Source: SIG299 sp045531895
GTDB lineage: Bacteria; Bacillota; Clostridia; Lachnospirales; Lachnospiraceae
Reading direction: 5' to 3'
Assembly: GCA_045531895.1 (NCBI GenBank)
Contig: JAZSEW010000101.1
Location: 1-39,936, forward strand
Length of the DNA: 39,936 nucleotides
Made by a program: the position numbers and the translations under genes. The notes under the pieces are model-generated. The model was not told the origin of the DNA, did not search any database, and saw only the letters and a program-made list of their open reading frames with translations. Shown one piece after another: positions 6,947 through 15,673 of this stretch (within the stretch, counting starts at the first letter, position 1; every line of letters begins with the position of its first letter).

Positions 6947-9514
6947 ATGAGTATTGTGACAAAATTATTTGGTACACACAGTGACAGAGAATTAAAACGT
7001 ATTTTACCGCTTGCAGATAAAGTAATGGCGTTGGAGCCTGACATGGCTGCTTTAACAGATGAACAGCTCCGTGGTAAGACTCAGGAGTTCAAAGAACGTT
7101 TAAAGAAGGGTGAAACTTTAGATGATATTCTTGTAGAGGCATACGCTGTTGTCCGGGAAGCAGCATGGCGTGCTATCGGCATGAAACACTATAAGGTGCA
7201 GGTAATCGGTGGTATTATCCTTCATCAAGGACGTATTACAGAAATGAGAACCGGTGAAGGTAAGACCTTAGTGGCGACGTTACCGTCTTATTTAAACGCC
7301 CTTGCAGGCAAAGGTGTGCATGTGGTTACCGTAAATGACTATCTTGCAAAGCGAGATGCTGACTGGATGGGTGAAGTGCACCGTTTCTTAGGTTTAACTG
7401 TTGGCTGTATTTTAAACAGCATGAATAACGATGAACGTAGAGAGGCATATGCCTGTGACATTACCTATGCAACTAACAATGAACTTGGTTTCGATTATCT
7501 CCGTGATAACATGGTAATTTATAAAGAGCAGCTGGTTATGCGTGGCTTGCCTTACGCTATCATTGATGAAGTGGACTCTATTTTAATCGACGAAGCACGT
7601 ACCCCGTTAATTATTTCCGGTCAGAGTGGCAAGTCTACCAAGCTTTACGAGGCTTGTGACATTTTAGCAAGACAGCTTCAGCGCGGTACAGAAAAAGAAC
7701 TTTCCAAGATGGATCTCATCATGGGTGAGGCAAATCAGGAAACAGGCGATTTTATCGTTAATGAGAAGGACAAGAACGTAAACCTTACCGAGCAGGGTGT
7801 TGAAAAGGTAGAACGTTTCTTCCAGATTGAAAATCTGGCAGATCCTGAAAATCTGGAAATCCAGCACAATATTATTCTGGCACTCCGTGCCCATAATTTA
7901 ATGTTCCGCGATAAAGACTACGTAGTAAAGGATGATGAGGTTCTTATCGTCGATGACTTTACCGGACGTATTATGCCGGGACGCCGTTACTCTGATGGTC
8001 TTCATCAGGCGATTGAGGCAAAGGAAAGGGTTAAGGTTAAGAGAGAAAGCAAGACTCTGGCAACCATTACCTTCCAGAACTTCTTTAACAAGTATGGCAA
8101 GAAGTGTGGTATGACAGGTACCGCTCTTACCGAGGAAAGAGAATTCCGTGAAATTTACGGCATGGACGTTATCGTGGTTCCAACCAATCTCCCGGTACAG
8201 AGACAGGATCTGGATGATGCCATTTACAAAACAAGAAGAGAAAAGTTAAACGCTATTGTAAATGCGGTAGAAGCAGCGCATGCAAAGAACCAGCCGGTTC
8301 TTGTTGGTACGATTACCATCGAAGCTTCTGAGGAATTAAGCGATATGCTTCGAAGACGTGGTGTTCCTCATAAGGTATTAAATGCAAAGTTTCACGAAAT
8401 GGAAGCAGAAATTGTTGCAGATGCAGGTCAGCCGGGGGCAGTTACCATTGCAACCAACATGGCAGGCCGTGGTACCGATATTAAGCTTGGCGAAGGCGTT
8501 AAAGAAATCGGTGGTTTAAAGATTATCGGTACAGAACGTCATGAATCCAGACGTATCGACAATCAGCTCCGTGGTCGTGCCGGACGTCAGGGTGACCCGG
8601 GTGAATCCCGTTTCTACATCTCTCTGGAAGATGATTTAATGCGTCTGTTCGGTTCCGAGCGTCTTATGGCAACCTTTAATGCCCTTGGTATGCCGGAGGG
8701 TGAGGAATTACAGCACAAGATGCTCAGCAATGCTATCGAAACTGCCCAGAAGAAGATTGAGAATAACAACTTTGGTATCAGAAAGAATTTATTAGAGTAC
8801 GACCAGGTAAACAACGAGCAGCGTGAGATTATTTATGGTGAGCGCCGTAAGGTGTTAGATGGTGAAAATATGAGAAATTCCATTCTGAAGATGATTATGG
8901 AAGTGGTTGAAGGCTGTGTAGATACCTCCATCAGTGAAGACCAGCTTCCGGAGGAATGGGATGTAAATGAATTAAACCAGTTATTACTTCCGATTGTGCC
9001 AATGGCTCCGGTAGAATTAAGTGAAGACGATATTAAGCATCTTACAAAAAAGGAGCTGGTACAGCGCCTAAAAGAAGAAGCTGTGCGTATGTACGAGGCA
9101 AAGGAAGCGGAATTCCCGGAGAAGGAGCAGCTGCGTGAGGTAGAACGTGTTATTCTGCTTCGTGTTATCGACCGTAAGTGGATGGACCATATCGACGATA
9201 TGGATCAGCTTCGCCAGGGTATTGGCTTACAGGCGTATGGTCAGAAGAATCCATTAACTGAGTATAAGATGAGCGGTTATGACATGTTCAGTGATATGGA
9301 AGCTGCGATTGCGGAAGATACCGTAAAGGCTCTGATGCATGTACGCATTGAGCAGAAGGTAGAGCGTGAGGAGGTTGCCAAGGTGACCGGAACCAACCGT
9401 GATGATTCTGCAGTAAAGGCTCCTGTAAAGCGTCAGGTGAAGAAAATTATGCCAAATGATCCTTGTCCATGCGGAAGCGGTAAAAAATATAAATTCTGCT
9501 GCGGACGCTCGTAA
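6947..9514 (+). CDS. secA: Protein translocase ATPase SecA
   Basis: The motor that pushes unfolded secretory proteins through SecYEG. The 855 residues match a full-length SecA. Visible are the Walker A segment MRTGEGKT, the DEVDSILIDEARTPL helicase motif, GTIT and MAGRGTDI motifs of the second nucleotide-binding fold, QLRGRAGRQGDPG, the helical scaffold with WMDHIDDMDQLRQGI, and a C-terminal SEC-C zinc tail CPCGSGKKYKFCC that binds SecB-like partners or lipids. The ATG at 6947 follows an AAAGGGA site, and the sequence from the start (MSIVTKLFG) is typical. It has its own promoter and a strong terminator, so it is probably transcribed mainly alone. Confidence 0.98.
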   Translation: MSIVTKLFGTHSDRELKRILPLADKVMALEPDMAALTDEQLRGKTQEFKERLKKGETLDDILVEAYAVVREAAWRAIGMKHYKVQVIGGIILHQGRITEMRTGEGKTLVATLPSYLNALAGKGVHVVTVNDYLAKRDADWMGEVHRFLGLTVGCILNSMNNDERREAYACDITYATNNELGFDYLRDNMVIYKEQLVMRGLPYAIIDEVDSILIDEARTPLIISGQSGKSTKLYEACDILARQLQRGTEKELSKMDLIMGEANQETGDFIVNEKDKNVNLTEQGVEKVERFFQIENLADPENLEIQHNIILALRAHNLMFRDKDYVVKDDEVLIVDDFTGRIMPGRRYSDGLHQAIEAKERVKVKRESKTLATITFQNFFNKYGKKCGMTGTALTEEREFREIYGMDVIVVPTNLPVQRQDLDDAIYKTRREKLNAIVNAVEAAHAKNQPVLVGTITIEASEELSDMLRRRGVPHKVLNAKFHEMEAEIVADAGQPGAVTIATNMAGRGTDIKLGEGVKEIGGLKIIGTERHESRRIDNQLRGRAGRQGDPGESRFYISLEDDLMRLFGSERLMATFNALGMPEGEELQHKMLSNAIETAQKKIENNNFGIRKNLLEYDQVNNEQREIIYGERRKVLDGENMRNSILKMIMEVVEGCVDTSISEDQLPEEWDVNELNQLLLPIVPMAPVELSEDDIKHLTKKELVQRLKEEAVRMYEAKEAEFPEKEQLREVERVILLRVIDRKWMDHIDDMDQLRQGIGLQAYGQKNPLTEYKMSGYDMFSDMEAAIAEDTVKALMHVRIEQKVEREEVAKVTGTNRDDSAVKAPVKRQVKKIMPNDPCPCGSGKKYKFCCGRS

Positions 9515-9549
9515 TCAATGTAAGGATTTATTGACAAACAGTATTAAAG

Positions 9550-9586
9550 AAGGACTTTAAGCGGTGACACCTTAGAGTCCTTTTTT
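9550..9586 (+). terminator. Intrinsic terminator after secA
   Basis: AAGGACTTTAAG (9550-9561) pairs with CTTAGAGTCCTT (9571-9582) with one G-U pair and a 9-base loop, ending in six Ts. Confidence 0.92.
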
Positions 9587-9689
9587 GCATCCTGTTCACA
9601 ATAAAGTTAAATAGTATTTGAATATTAATCTTATGTCAAGTGAAAACTGTAACACATAAAAAATAACTAAAAATAAAGTTCAAATTGTC

Positions 9690-9718
9690 TTTACAATGGG
9701 GGAAGATAAAGATATAAT
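9690..9718 (+). promoter_or_regulatory. Candidate promoter for prfB
   Basis: TTTACA (9690-9695) and a perfect TATAAT (9713-9718) with 17 bases between, 45 bases before the prfB start. Confidence 0.75.
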
Positions 9719-9762
9719 TATAGTATTAGAGAGGAATAAAATATAGAAAGAAGGTGACAGAG

Positions 9763-10876
9763 GTGGTTGAGTTAGACCAGTTTAAATATACACTAAATAC
9801 TTACCGTGAGCCTTTAGTCGAAGTGGGGGATTCACTTTGACCTCGTAAATAAGAGGGAAAAGGTAGAAGAAATCGAAGCTATTATGCAGGCTCCTGACTT
9901 CTGGGACAATATGGAAAAGGCTCAGAACTATGTAAAGGAGCTAAATATCTTAAAGAATGTACTGGATGATTTCAAAGAACTGCAAACACAGTTTGATGAT
10001 GTGGAAGTACTTCTGGAAATGGGTTACGAATCAGAGGACCCTGAGATTGTGGCAGAGGTAAAGGACGCACTTGATATTTTTGTGGAGCATTATGAAAACT
10101 TACGACTGTCCACACTTTTGTCCGGTGAATATGATAAAAATAATGCTATTTTAACACTGCATGCCGGAGCCGGAGGCACAGAAAGCTGTGACTGGGCTTC
10201 TATGCTGTGCCGAATGTATCAGCGATATGCAGAAAAAAATGGTTTTACTACAGAAATGATTGATTTCCTGGATGGTGATGAGGCAGGCTTTAAATCTGTT
10301 ACTCTGGAAATTAAGGGCGAAAACGCCTACGGTTATTTGAAGTCTGAAAAGGGTGTCCACCGTCTGGTGCGTATTTCACCATTTAACGCTGCCGGCAAGA
10401 GGCAGACCTCTTTTGTATCCTGTGATGTTATGCCGGATATTGAAGATGATGTGGATATTGAAATTAATGATGAAGATTTGCGAATTGATACCTATCGTTC
10501 CAGCGGCGCGGGTGGACAGCATGTTAATAAAACGTCTTCCGCTATCCGTATCACCCATATTCCTACGGGAATTGTGGTGCAATGTCAGAATGAAAGGTCG
10601 CAGTTTCAGAATAAGGATAAGGCGATGCAAATGTTAAAAGCAAAACTTTATCTTTTAAAACAGGAAGAGAATGCGGCTTTGGCGGCAGGGATTCGCGGTG
10701 AAGTCCGTGATATCAACTTCGGCAACCAAATTCGTTCCTATGTATTACAACCGTATACAATGGTTAAAGACCACAGAACTGATTGTGAAGTCGGCAATGC
10801 CGGTGCAGTACTGGATGGTGGACTTCAACCATTTATAAATGCTTACCTGAAATGGCAGGCAACTACACAAAAGTAA
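9763..10876 (+). CDS. prfB: Peptide chain release factor 2, with programmed +1 frameshift
   Basis: RF2 recognises UGA and UAA and triggers release of the finished protein. The gene is in two frames. A GTG start at 9763 (AAGAAGG about 8 bases upstream) gives 25 codons ending CTT followed by an in-frame TGA at 9838-9840. Reading resumes one base on, at GAC 9839-9841, to the stop at 10876, giving about 370 residues, the normal RF2 length. The main part holds the SPF codon-recognition tripeptide in RISPFNAAG and the catalytic GGQ in GAGGQHVNK. A start at the first ATG after the shift (9884) would lose the N-terminal helix, so the shift is needed. cheW follows after 30 bases with no terminator. 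An in-frame GTG at 9754 is an alternative start but overlaps the ribosome site. Confidence 0.96.
9825..9841 (+). promoter_or_regulatory. RF2 autoregulatory +1 frameshift site
   Basis: A GGGGG stretch (9825-9829) followed five bases later by CTT TGA C (9835-9841) is the conserved prfB recoding signal. When RF2 is scarce, termination at the TGA is slow and the ribosome slips from CUU to UUU, so RF2 controls its own level. The gap between the internal Shine-Dalgarno-like stretch and CTT is slightly longer than the three bases of E. coli. Confidence 0.93.
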
Positions 10877-10906
10877 ACCGGAGAAAAAGCGGAGGAGGAA
10901 AATCAT

Positions 10907-11368
10907 ATGGCAACACAGCAGATTATTTTTAGAGTAAATGAGGGTGAATACGGTCTGGATGTATCCCAGGTAAATGCAATTGAAACATTAAGTGATGTTG
11001 TACCGGTGCCAAATGCTGCAAACCACATTCTTGGAATTATGAATCTTCGAGGTGATGTATTGCCGGTTTACAGTCTGCGTACCAAGTTTGGTCTGCAAGA
11101 GGTTCCTGTGGATGAACAGACAAAGATTATTGTAACAAAAAGTAACGGTGTTACTATTGCATTTAAAGTAGATGAGGTGAGGGAAATTATTGAATGCGAT
11201 GATGCTAAGCTTGCAGATTTCCCGTCTATTGCAAGAACTCCGGAAACAGCTTATGTTGACAAAGTAGCAAATCACAATGGACGTCTGATTTTATTACTAA
11301 ATCAGGACAGGTTACTGGCTGAGAGTGAAGCGCAGGCAATTTCCCAGTTAGTAAGCGATAACGCATAA
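10907..11368 (+). CDS. cheW: Chemotaxis adaptor protein CheW
   Basis: Couples methyl-accepting chemoreceptors to the CheA kinase at the cell pole. The 153-residue single-domain protein opens QQIIFRVNEGEYGLDVSQVN and carries the typical VPNAANHILGIMNLRGDVLPV core, a DEVREI segment and the closing NHNGRLILLLN. A GGAGGA site lies 6 bases before the ATG. It lies 30 bases behind prfB and is likely co-transcribed with it, away from any visible che cluster. No receptor, CheA or CheB gene is in the window. It implies a motile organism, in line with the YjfB-like gene. Confidence 0.93.
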   Translation: MATQQIIFRVNEGEYGLDVSQVNAIETLSDVVPVPNAANHILGIMNLRGDVLPVYSLRTKFGLQEVPVDEQTKIIVTKSNGVTIAFKVDEVREIIECDDAKLADFPSIARTPETAYVDKVANHNGRLILLLNQDRLLAESEAQAISQLVSDNA

Positions 11369-11370
11369 TA

Positions 11371-11397
11371 GTAACTATGTAAAGAACGAATAGTTGC
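11371..11397 (+). other. Weak inverted repeat upstream of the FGGY kinase
   Basis: GTAACTAT (11371-11378) faces ATAGTTGC (11390-11397), seven of eight pairs Watson-Crick and one G-T. It lies between cheW and the sugar kinase and could be an operator or a leader hairpin. Nothing else supports it. Confidence 0.25.
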
Positions 11398-11435
11398 ATA
11401 TGATATAGAACAAATATGTGGAGGAAAAATAACCT

Positions 11436-13034
11436 ATGGAAAAATTAGCAGCAAAAGAGGCTATCCGTGGAGGAAAGACTTATCTTGGAATCGAACTTGG
11501 TTCCACCAGAATTAAGGCAGTTCTGATTGGTGATGACTATATCCCAATGGCATCCGGAAGCCATGAGTGGGAGAATAAGTTAGTAGATAATATCTGGACC
11601 TATTCCTTAGAGGATATCTGGGGTGGTATTCAGGATTGCTATCAGGATCTGGCAAAGGATGTTAAGGCAAAGTATGACGAAGAATTAACTACTTTCGGTG
11701 GAATTGGTTTTTCTGCCATGATGCACGGTTACATGGTATTTGATAAGGCAGGCAAGCTTTTAGTTCCATTCCGTACCTGGAGAAATACAATTACTGGTGA
11801 AGCGGCTGATGCCCTGACTGATTTATTCCAGTACAATATTCCGCAGCGTTGGAGTATTGCCCATCTGTATCAGGCAATTTTAAACGGCGAAGAGCATGTG
11901 CCGAGCATTGATTATATGACAACTCTGGAAGGTTATGTTCATTGGATGTTAACCGGCGAAAGAATTCTCGGTATTGGTGACTGCGCGGGCATGTTCCCAA
12001 TTGATGGCGAAACAAAGAAGTATAATAAAAAGATGGTGGACCAGTTCGATGCTTTAATTGCAGATAAGAAGTTCCCATGGAAGTTGCTTGACATTATGCC
12101 AAAGGAAGGCTATGCAGGTGAAAATGCAGGTACTCTTACAGCAGACGGTGCAAAGCTTCTTGATCCAAGCGGTAAGTTACAGCCGGGCATTCCAATGTGT
12201 CCTCCGGAAGGTGACGCCGGCACCGGTATGGTAGCTACTAACAGCGTAGGCAAGAGAACCTGTAACGTCTCCGCAGGTACCAGCGTATTTGCTATGGCTG
12301 TATTAGAAAAGGATTTATCCAAATTACATAGAGAACTGGATATGGTTACTACTCCGGATGGTGCTCCGGTTGCCATGGTTCACTGTAACAACTGTACCTC
12401 CGATTTAAATGCATGGGTTGGTCTGTTTGAGCAGTTCCTCGGTGTAATGAACATAACCGTTGATAAGAATAAGTTATATGAGACTCTATATAAGGAAGCA
12501 CTTAAGGCTGATACTGACTGCGGTAATCTTGTCGCTTACAACTATTTCTCCGGTGAGCATATCACTCACTTTGAGGAAGGTCGTCCGTTATTCGTGCGTA
12601 TGCCTGATTCTAAGTTCAGTCTTGCAAACTTTATGAGAACCCATTTGTTCACTGCTATGGGTGCGTTAAAGATTGGTATGGACATCTTAAACGAGGAAAA
12701 GGTTTCCTTGGATAAGGTTGTCGGTCATGGTGGTCTGTTTAAGACAGAAGAAGTCGGTCAGCGTTTCATGGCAGCAGCTATGGGTGCTCCTGTTACCGTT
12801 ATGGAAACAGCGGGCGAAGGTGGTGCCTGGGGTTGTGCACTTCTTGCAGCTTTCATGCAGAATAAGGCAGAAAATGAGTCTCTGGCAGAGTTCCTTGACA
12901 ACAAGGTGTTTGCAGGTGCAAAGGGTGTAACGCTTGCTCCAAAGGCAGAGGACGTAGAAAGCTTTGAAAGCTTTATGAAGGGCTACAGAGCAGGTCTTGC
13001 AGTGGAAGCAAAGGCAGTAGAAGTTCTTCGTTAA
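11436..13034 (+). CDS. FGGY-family carbohydrate kinase, likely L-ribulokinase
   Basis: A 532-residue ATP-dependent sugar kinase. The N-terminal FGGY phosphate motif reads GIELGSTRIKAVLIG, followed by SAMMHGYMVFD and, in the second half, EGDAGTGMV with the probable catalytic aspartate and NVSAGTSVFAM for nucleotide binding. A GHGGLFKTEEVGQ and GEGGAWGCALLAAF tail completes the fold. The next gene is an L-ribulose-5-phosphate 4-epimerase, so phosphorylation of L-ribulose to L-ribulose 5-phosphate is the natural reaction. The sequence differs from classical E. coli AraB and resembles the divergent clade found beside araD in Clostridia. A GGAGG site lies 11 bases before the ATG. No araA isomerase is visible. 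L-xylulose or another pentulose remains possible. Confidence 0.82.
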   Translation: MEKLAAKEAIRGGKTYLGIELGSTRIKAVLIGDDYIPMASGSHEWENKLVDNIWTYSLEDIWGGIQDCYQDLAKDVKAKYDEELTTFGGIGFSAMMHGYMVFDKAGKLLVPFRTWRNTITGEAADALTDLFQYNIPQRWSIAHLYQAILNGEEHVPSIDYMTTLEGYVHWMLTGERILGIGDCAGMFPIDGETKKYNKKMVDQFDALIADKKFPWKLLDIMPKEGYAGENAGTLTADGAKLLDPSGKLQPGIPMCPPEGDAGTGMVATNSVGKRTCNVSAGTSVFAMAVLEKDLSKLHRELDMVTTPDGAPVAMVHCNNCTSDLNAWVGLFEQFLGVMNITVDKNKLYETLYKEALKADTDCGNLVAYNYFSGEHITHFEEGRPLFVRMPDSKFSLANFMRTHLFTAMGALKIGMDILNEEKVSLDKVVGHGGLFKTEEVGQRFMAAAMGAPVTVMETAGEGGAWGCALLAAFMQNKAENESLAEFLDNKVFAGAKGVTLAPKAEDVESFESFMKGYRAGLAVEAKAVEVLR

Positions 13035-13084
13035 GTCAGGATAAAAAAGTTTAATATATTGTAGTACAGAGAGGAAAAATACAT

Positions 13085-13780
13085 ATGTTAGAGCAGTTAA
13101 AGAAAGAAGTTTATGAAGCAAACATGGAGCTTCCAAAGAGAGGCTTAGTAACTTATACCTGGGGTAATGTAAGCGGTATCGACCGTGAATCCGGATTATT
13201 TGTTATTAAGCCAAGTGGTGTTGATTACGAAAAATTATCTCCGGAAGATATGGTAGTGGTAGATTTAGAAGGTAATGTGGTAGAAGGTAAGTATCGTCCG
13301 TCTTCTGATACAGCAACCCACATCGAGCTTTACAAGAAGTATCCGGAAATCGGTGGCATAGTTCACACTCATTCTCCATGGGCTACTTCCTGGGCACAGG
13401 CGGCAAGAGAGATTCCTTGCTACGGTACTACCCATGCGGATTATTTCTACGGCACCATTCCTTGTGCAAGAAACTTAACTAAGGAAGAGATTGATGCAGG
13501 CTACGAAAAGAATACAGGAACTGTAATTATTGAGACCTTCGAGAACTTAGGTATCAATCCAATGTACACTCCTGGCGTTCTCTGTGCAAACCACGGTCCT
13601 TTCACCTGGGGCAAGGATTGCCACGAGGCAGTTCATAATTCCGTAGTATTAGAAGAGGTGGCAAAGATGGCATCCCAGGCAGAGGTAATCAATCCAAAGC
13701 TTAAGGTTGCCCCACAGGAAATGCAGGATAAGCACTTCTTCCGTAAGCACGGTGCAAACGCTTATTACGGCCAAAACTAA
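13085..13780 (+). CDS. araD: L-ribulose-5-phosphate 4-epimerase
   Basis: Converts L-ribulose 5-phosphate to D-xylulose 5-phosphate, the entry to the pentose phosphate or phosphoketolase route. The 231-residue class II aldolase-fold protein has TWGNVSGIDRE, KPSGVDY, the substrate-phosphate motif RPSSDTATH, the zinc ligands in VHTHSPWAT, the HADYF segment and a third metal histidine in LCANHGPFTWG. This is the AraD pattern and not the fuculose aldolase one. It follows the FGGY kinase by 50 bases with its own AGAGG site and ends before a strong terminator, so the two form a catabolic pair. Confidence 0.95.
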   Translation: MLEQLKKEVYEANMELPKRGLVTYTWGNVSGIDRESGLFVIKPSGVDYEKLSPEDMVVVDLEGNVVEGKYRPSSDTATHIELYKKYPEIGGIVHTHSPWATSWAQAAREIPCYGTTHADYFYGTIPCARNLTKEEIDAGYEKNTGTVIIETFENLGINPMYTPGVLCANHGPFTWGKDCHEAVHNSVVLEEVAKMASQAEVINPKLKVAPQEMQDKHFFRKHGANAYYGQN

Positions 13781-13792
13781 ATAAAAATTATC

Positions 13793-13838
13793 AAATGGGC
13801 TATCAAAAATATTTATTTTGCGATAGTCCATTTTTTTT
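13793..13838 (+). terminator. Intrinsic terminator after araD
   Basis: AAATGGGCTATC pairs with GATAGTCCATTT (one G-T pair); an A-rich and T-rich inner extension surrounds the loop, and a run of eight Ts follows. Confidence 0.88.
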
Positions 13839-13923
13839 AACATCTCAGAAACATTTGTGTGATAGAATACGGGGGGATTATGATAAAAGTAGTCTTGAAA
13901 ATGGTCGTTTTTAAGGAGGAGAC

Positions 13924-14595
13924 ATGTTCAAAGTACTTGTAGTAGAAGATGAAAAAGAGTTAAACCGTACCATGTGCAGTTTTCTGAATCGTTGTGGTTA
14001 TGAAACAGTAGGGGCTTTTAATGCCAACGAAGCTTATGATGAAATGTATGGCCAGATATTTGATTTGATTATTTCTGATATTATGATGCCGGGAATTGAC
14101 GGTTATGAATTTGCAAAAACAATTCGGGAGCTGAATCAGGAAATTCCGATTTTATTTGTAACAGCCAGAGATGATTTTGAGTCCAAACGAAAGGGCTTCC
14201 GCGCCGGCATCGATGATTATATGGTAAAACCGATAGATTTAGAGGAACTGGTGTTGCGTATTGAGGCACTGCTCCGCCGCTCGAAGATTGCTAGCAGCAA
14301 GAAGCTGGAAATCGGTTCTCTTGTGATGGATGCAGATGAGCATACTGCTTATGTGAACAATGAGGAAATCAATCTGACGGTCCGGGAATTCAATCTGCTG
14401 TATAAATTGTTGTCTTACCCGAAAAAAACGTTCACCCGTTCCCAATTGATGGATGAATTCTGGGATATGGATTCTGCTTCCGGTCCAAGAGTGGTGGATG
14501 TATATATGACAAAAATTCGGGATAAATTTTCGGAATGTGACAGTTTTGAGATTGTAACAGTGCATGGTCTCGGATATAAGGCCGTGATTAAATAA
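13924..14595 (+). CDS. OmpR-family response regulator
   Basis: A 223-residue DNA-binding response regulator. The receiver domain (1-115) begins FKVLVVEDEKELNR with the acidic pair, has the phospho-acceptor Asp52 in ISDIMMPG, Thr in FVTAR and the switch lysine in YMVKPID. The C-terminal winged helix (about 130-223) has LTVREFNLLYKLLSYP, the recognition helix region SGPRVVDVYMTKIRDKF and the wing VHGLGYKAV. A strong AAGGAGGA site lies 3 bases before the ATG, with a further 5' G-rich stretch. The cognate kinase starts 35 bases later. The target genes are unknown; the two membrane proteins in the same operon are the best guess for a shared function. Confidence 0.94.
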   Translation: MFKVLVVEDEKELNRTMCSFLNRCGYETVGAFNANEAYDEMYGQIFDLIISDIMMPGIDGYEFAKTIRELNQEIPILFVTARDDFESKRKGFRAGIDDYMVKPIDLEELVLRIEALLRRSKIASSKKLEIGSLVMDADEHTAYVNNEEINLTVREFNLLYKLLSYPKKTFTRSQLMDEFWDMDSASGPRVVDVYMTKIRDKFSECDSFEIVTVHGLGYKAVIK

Positions 14596-14630
14596 AGACG
14601 AGTTTGATGAAAAAATACACGGAGGTTAAC

Positions 14631-15671
14631 ATGAAACGGATAGCGTATTCTATATGGAAGTTTTTGGTGTTATTTGCACTCATGTCCTTTGTAATTACGA
14701 GCAATTTTCTGCTGTTTATGCAGTTTGTACCGCTGGAGGATGCTGAACTGAAAAGTGCGTCTTCCCTGACTATGTTTAATGTGCTTTTTCTGACGTTGAT
14801 GCTTTGCGTGATTTATGAAGTGTATCATCGCTGGAAAGTGCAGCGCCCGGTGAAGCGAATTTTAGGCGGCATGGAAAAAGTGATGCAGGGAGATTTTACT
14901 ACTCAGATTCCCTATATCCGAGGAGAAGACAGTGGCAATGAATTCGATGCAATTATAAAAGGTTTGAATCACATGGCAGAGGAATTATCCGGTGTGGAAA
15001 CCTTGCGGACAGACTTTATTTCCAACGTATCCCATGAGTTAAAGACACCGCTGGCGGTTATTCAGAATTACGGAACCATACTGCAAAATCCGGAGATTTC
15101 TGAGAAAGAGCAACAGGAGTATGCCAGAGCAATAACAGAGCAGACCAGAAAACTGTCCGCCCTGATTACGAATATACTCAAGCTGAACAGGTTGGAAAAT
15201 CAGCAGATTTTCCCGGAAAAGAAGGAGTATAACCTGACAGAGCAGATTTGCGAATGTCTTCTGGGTTTTGAACAGGCATGGGAGAAAAAGGAATTGGAGA
15301 TTGAAACAGACATGGAAGAAGAGCTGGTTATCTGTCAGGATGCAGAGCTGCTGTCGCTGGTATGGAACAATCTGTTTTCCAATGCGGTGAAGTTCTGTAA
15401 AGAGCAGGGGAAAGTTGCAGTTTCTGTAAAAAAGGAAGAGGATAGCGTACTGGTGTCTGTCAGTGATGAAGGCTGTGGTATCAGTCCGGAAGTAGGAGTG
15501 CATATTTTTGAAAAATTTTATCAGGGAGACACCTCCCATGCTACTCAGGGAAATGGTCTGGGATTGGCATTAGTAAAAAGGGTTATTGATATTGTGGGCG
15601 GAGATATTCATGTGCAAAGTGTTCCGGGAGAAGGAACTACGTTCCGTGTCCGTCTGGAGTTGGAGAAATAG
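14631..15671 (+). CDS. Sensor histidine kinase (HAMP-HisKA-HATPase)
   Basis: A 346-residue membrane kinase paired with the preceding response regulator. Two transmembrane helices (about 6-30 and 42-65) with almost no extracellular loop between them point to an intramembrane-sensing kinase. A HAMP-like linker, the phospho-acceptor His135 in VSHELKTPLAVIQN, an N box WNNLFSNAVKF, DEGCGIS and GNGLGLALVK follow. The start at 14631 has GGAGG 3 bases upstream, better than the in-frame TTG/ATG at 14604/14607. The short periplasmic part is usual for kinases that sense cell-envelope stress or an adjacent transporter, which suits the two membrane proteins that follow. Confidence 0.93.
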   Translation: MKRIAYSIWKFLVLFALMSFVITSNFLLFMQFVPLEDAELKSASSLTMFNVLFLTLMLCVIYEVYHRWKVQRPVKRILGGMEKVMQGDFTTQIPYIRGEDSGNEFDAIIKGLNHMAEELSGVETLRTDFISNVSHELKTPLAVIQNYGTILQNPEISEKEQQEYARAITEQTRKLSALITNILKLNRLENQQIFPEKKEYNLTEQICECLLGFEQAWEKKELEIETDMEEELVICQDAELLSLVWNNLFSNAVKFCKEQGKVAVSVKKEEDSVLVSVSDEGCGISPEVGVHIFEKFYQGDTSHATQGNGLGLALVKRVIDIVGGDIHVQSVPGEGTTFRVRLELEK

Positions 15672-15673
15672 TT

